From NCBI RefSeq assembly GCF_025499465.1, contig NZ_JAIMCA010000005.1, positions 248,001 to 312,000 on the forward strand: a stretch of DNA of 64,000 bases, read 5' to 3'. The notes below the pieces were generated by a model. The model saw nothing but the letters and a program-made list of their open reading frames with translations. It did not search any database and was not told where the DNA came from. Of the stretch, positions 62,696 through 64,000 are shown piece after piece. This stretch comes from Allobosea sp. BH3. GTDB lineage: Bacteria; Pseudomonadota; Alphaproteobacteria; Rhizobiales; Beijerinckiaceae. Both the position numbers and the translations under genes were made by a program. Numbering within the stretch: the stretch's first letter is position 1; each line of letters opens with the position of its first letter.

Positions 62696-63601
62696 TCAGA
62701 CCGCCTCGGCCATCGGCCGCAGAGGTGCGGGCACGGGCGCCTCGCTCTTCGCCTGCGGCTGCTTGGTCAGCAGGCGGCCCAGGCGCGCGAGCGTCTCGGG
62801 GATGTCCCGGCGATGCACCACCATGTCGACCATGCCGTGGTCCTTGAGGTATTCGGAACGCTGGAAGCCGTCCGGCAGCTTCTCGCGGATCGTCTGCTCG
62901 ATCACGCGCGGGCCGGCGAAGCCGATCAGCGCGCCGGGCTCCGCGATATGGATGTCGCCCAGCATGGCGTAGGAGGCGGTGACGCCGCCGGTCGTCGGGT
63001 TGGTCAGCACCACGAAATAGGGCAGGCCCGCCGCCCGCAGGCGGCGCACGGCGACCGTCGTGCGCGGCAGCTGCATCAGCGAGAGGATGCCCTCCTGCAT
63101 GCGCGCGCCGCCCGAGGCGGCGAAGACGACATACGGCGTCTTCTTGTCGAGCGCGGTCTCAGCGCCCTTGATGAAGGCCTCGCCCGCTGCCATGCCGAGC
63201 GAGCCGCCCATGAAGTGGAAGTCCTGCGCCGCGACCGTCATCGGCAGGCCCTTGACCCGGCCGAAGCCGACCTTGAAGGCGTCCGGCGCGCCGGTCTTGG
63301 CGCGGGCGTCCTTCAGCCGGTCGACATAACGCTTCTCGTCGCGGAACTTGAGCGGATCGGCCGGCGCCTCGGGCAGGGCGACATCGACCCACTTGCCCTC
63401 GTCGAAGGTCAGGCGCAGCCGCTCGGGGGCGGTGACGCGCATATGGTGCTCGGAGCCGGGGATGACGTAGCCATTGGCCTCGACATCCTTGTGGAACACC
63501 ATCTGTCCGGAATCCGGGCATTTGACCCAGAGGTTCTCGGGGGTCTCGCGCTTGAACAGCGTCTTGATGCGCGGCCGGACGACTTCGGAAATCCAGTTCA
63601 T
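62696..63601 (-). CDS. accD: Acetyl-CoA carboxylase carboxyltransferase subunit beta
   Basis: Beta subunit of the carboxyltransferase that makes malonyl-CoA for fatty-acid synthesis. The 301 residues have the crotonase-like core ([59 protein letters not shown]). The N-terminal zinc ribbon is decayed: [20 protein letters not shown] keeps one Cys of four, with Ser, Ala/Asn and later non-Cys residues instead. This is a known feature of some alphaproteobacterial AccD proteins. It follows trpA by about 107 bases. Confidence 0.95.
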   Translation of the reverse strand: MNWISEVVRPRIKTLFKRETPENLWVKCPDSGQMVFHKDVEANGYVIPGSEHHMRVTAPERLRLTFDEGKWVDVALPEAPADPLKFRDEKRYVDRLKDARAKTGAPDAFKVGFGRVKGLPMTVAAQDFHFMGGSLGMAAGEAFIKGAETALDKKTPYVVFAASGGARMQEGILSLMQLPRTTVAVRRLRAAGLPYFVVLTNPTTGGVTASYAMLGDIHIAEPGALIGFAGPRVIEQTIREKLPDGFQRSEYLKDHGMVDMVVHRRDIPETLARLGRLLTKQPQAKSEAPVPAPLRPMAEAV

Positions 63602-63707
63602 CGGATGATTCCCTGATAGGCTTGCGGCGCGCTGGAGGCGCCGTCACGCAGGAGAGGGGCCGGGCCTGCCTGCGGACAGGCGGCGCGGCCGCTGAATGAA
63701 ACGAATC

Positions 63708-64000
63708 TCAGGCCGCTTTGGCCACGGAGCGCACGCCCTCGGCGAGTTCCCTGACAAGCGAGGTGACAGCCGAAACGGTCTTTTCCGTGGCCTTGCCCTC
63801 GGCATCGAGCGAAAGCCGAACGCGCTCCACCAGGGCCGAGCCGACGACGACGCCGTCCGCGCTTCCGGCGATCTGGATGGCGTCCTGCGCCGTCTTGACG
63901 CCGAAGCCGACCGCGACCGGCAGGTCGGTGTGCCGCTTGATGCGTGCGACCGCCTCGCCGACAGCGCCGTAATCGGCGATCGCGCCGCCGGTGACGCCGG
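63708..64000 (-). CDS. trpA: Tryptophan synthase alpha subunit, C-terminal part
   Basis: Cleaves indole-3-glycerol phosphate in the last step of tryptophan synthesis, with TrpB. Only the last 96 codons are in the window; the start is beyond the right edge. The reading frame shows [20 protein letters not shown], then [35 protein letters not shown] and the terminal SVAKAA-stop, which are the phosphate-binding loops of TrpA (GVTG and GSALV). Position upstream of accD-folC is the standard order. Confidence 0.93.
   Translation of the reverse strand, partial: GVTGGAIADYGAVGEAVARIKRHTDLPVAVGFGVKTAQDAIQIAGSADGVVVGSALVERVRLSLDAEGKATEKTVSAVTSLVRELAEGVRSVAKAA

Overview
The window is GC-rich, densely packed DNA (about one gene per kb) with no tRNA, rRNA, insertion sequence, prophage or CRISPR that I can see. 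Gene content and order point to an alphaproteobacterium of the Hyphomicrobiales, most like Bosea or a close relative. The reasons are the trpA-accD-folC order, an AccD with a decayed zinc ribbon, the leucyl aminopeptidase-MarR-NlpC/P60 cluster, a SAM-II type riboswitch, TTAA-N7-TTNA boxes like those bound by CtrA, and several families of short intergenic palindromes. The genus is an inference; no marker RNA is present.

Left part (1-12 kb): the end of a fused dipeptide-type ABC ATPase, a polysaccharide deacetylase, an OmpA-family protein with a very long Pro/Ala linker, two small proteins, thiM, a secreted protein of unknown function, then dnaK-dnaJ behind a heat-shock-like promoter, a CsbD stress protein and an XRE regulator divergent from a small membrane protein.

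Region 12-21 kb: a large secreted phytase-like esterase preceded by a Pho-box-like sequence; the methionine importer metNIQ on the minus strand; and a copper pair (DUF2946-like protein and a PCu(A)C chaperone) divergent from it. The leader of the met operon is the most interesting site of the window. A sigma-70 promoter is followed by a SAM-II riboswitch, a hairpin that can hide a ribosome binding site, a 22-residue peptide ending SPCCCRR, and two small uncharacterised genes (89 and 56 codons) translationally close to metN.

Region 19-44 kb: mostly housekeeping and transport. A DapA-like aldolase with a FAH-family hydrolase, a cold-shock protein, an MFS exporter, a GST, an LPG-synthase-like membrane protein, a YddA/SbmA-like ABC protein with decayed ATPase motifs, kup, ispG, zur, a PHB-type pair (bdhA plus patatin), maeB, a chemotaxis receptor with a 5TMR-LYT-like sensor, mutS, and the aminopeptidase-MarR-NlpC cluster.

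Region 44-56.6 kb: a nearly complete Tad/Flp pilus locus. tadD is on plus; cpaB-cpaC-cpaD-cpaE-cpaF(tadA)-tadB-tadC, cpaA and a 54-residue Flp pilin are on minus; a secretin N-domain protein, tadE and a TadE/G-like protein are on plus. All four promoter regions of the locus carry a TTAA-N7-TTNA box, which suggests cell-cycle control by CtrA. A 32% GC island with a palindrome lies between flp and the divergent gene.

Right end (56.6-64 kb): ribokinase and 2-dehydro-3-deoxygalactonokinase overlapping by 4 nt, a divergent aldose 1-epimerase, an L,D-transpeptidase, an aldo/keto reductase, and trpA (partial)-accD-folC. Short hairpin repeats of at least four families occupy most gaps between convergent genes.
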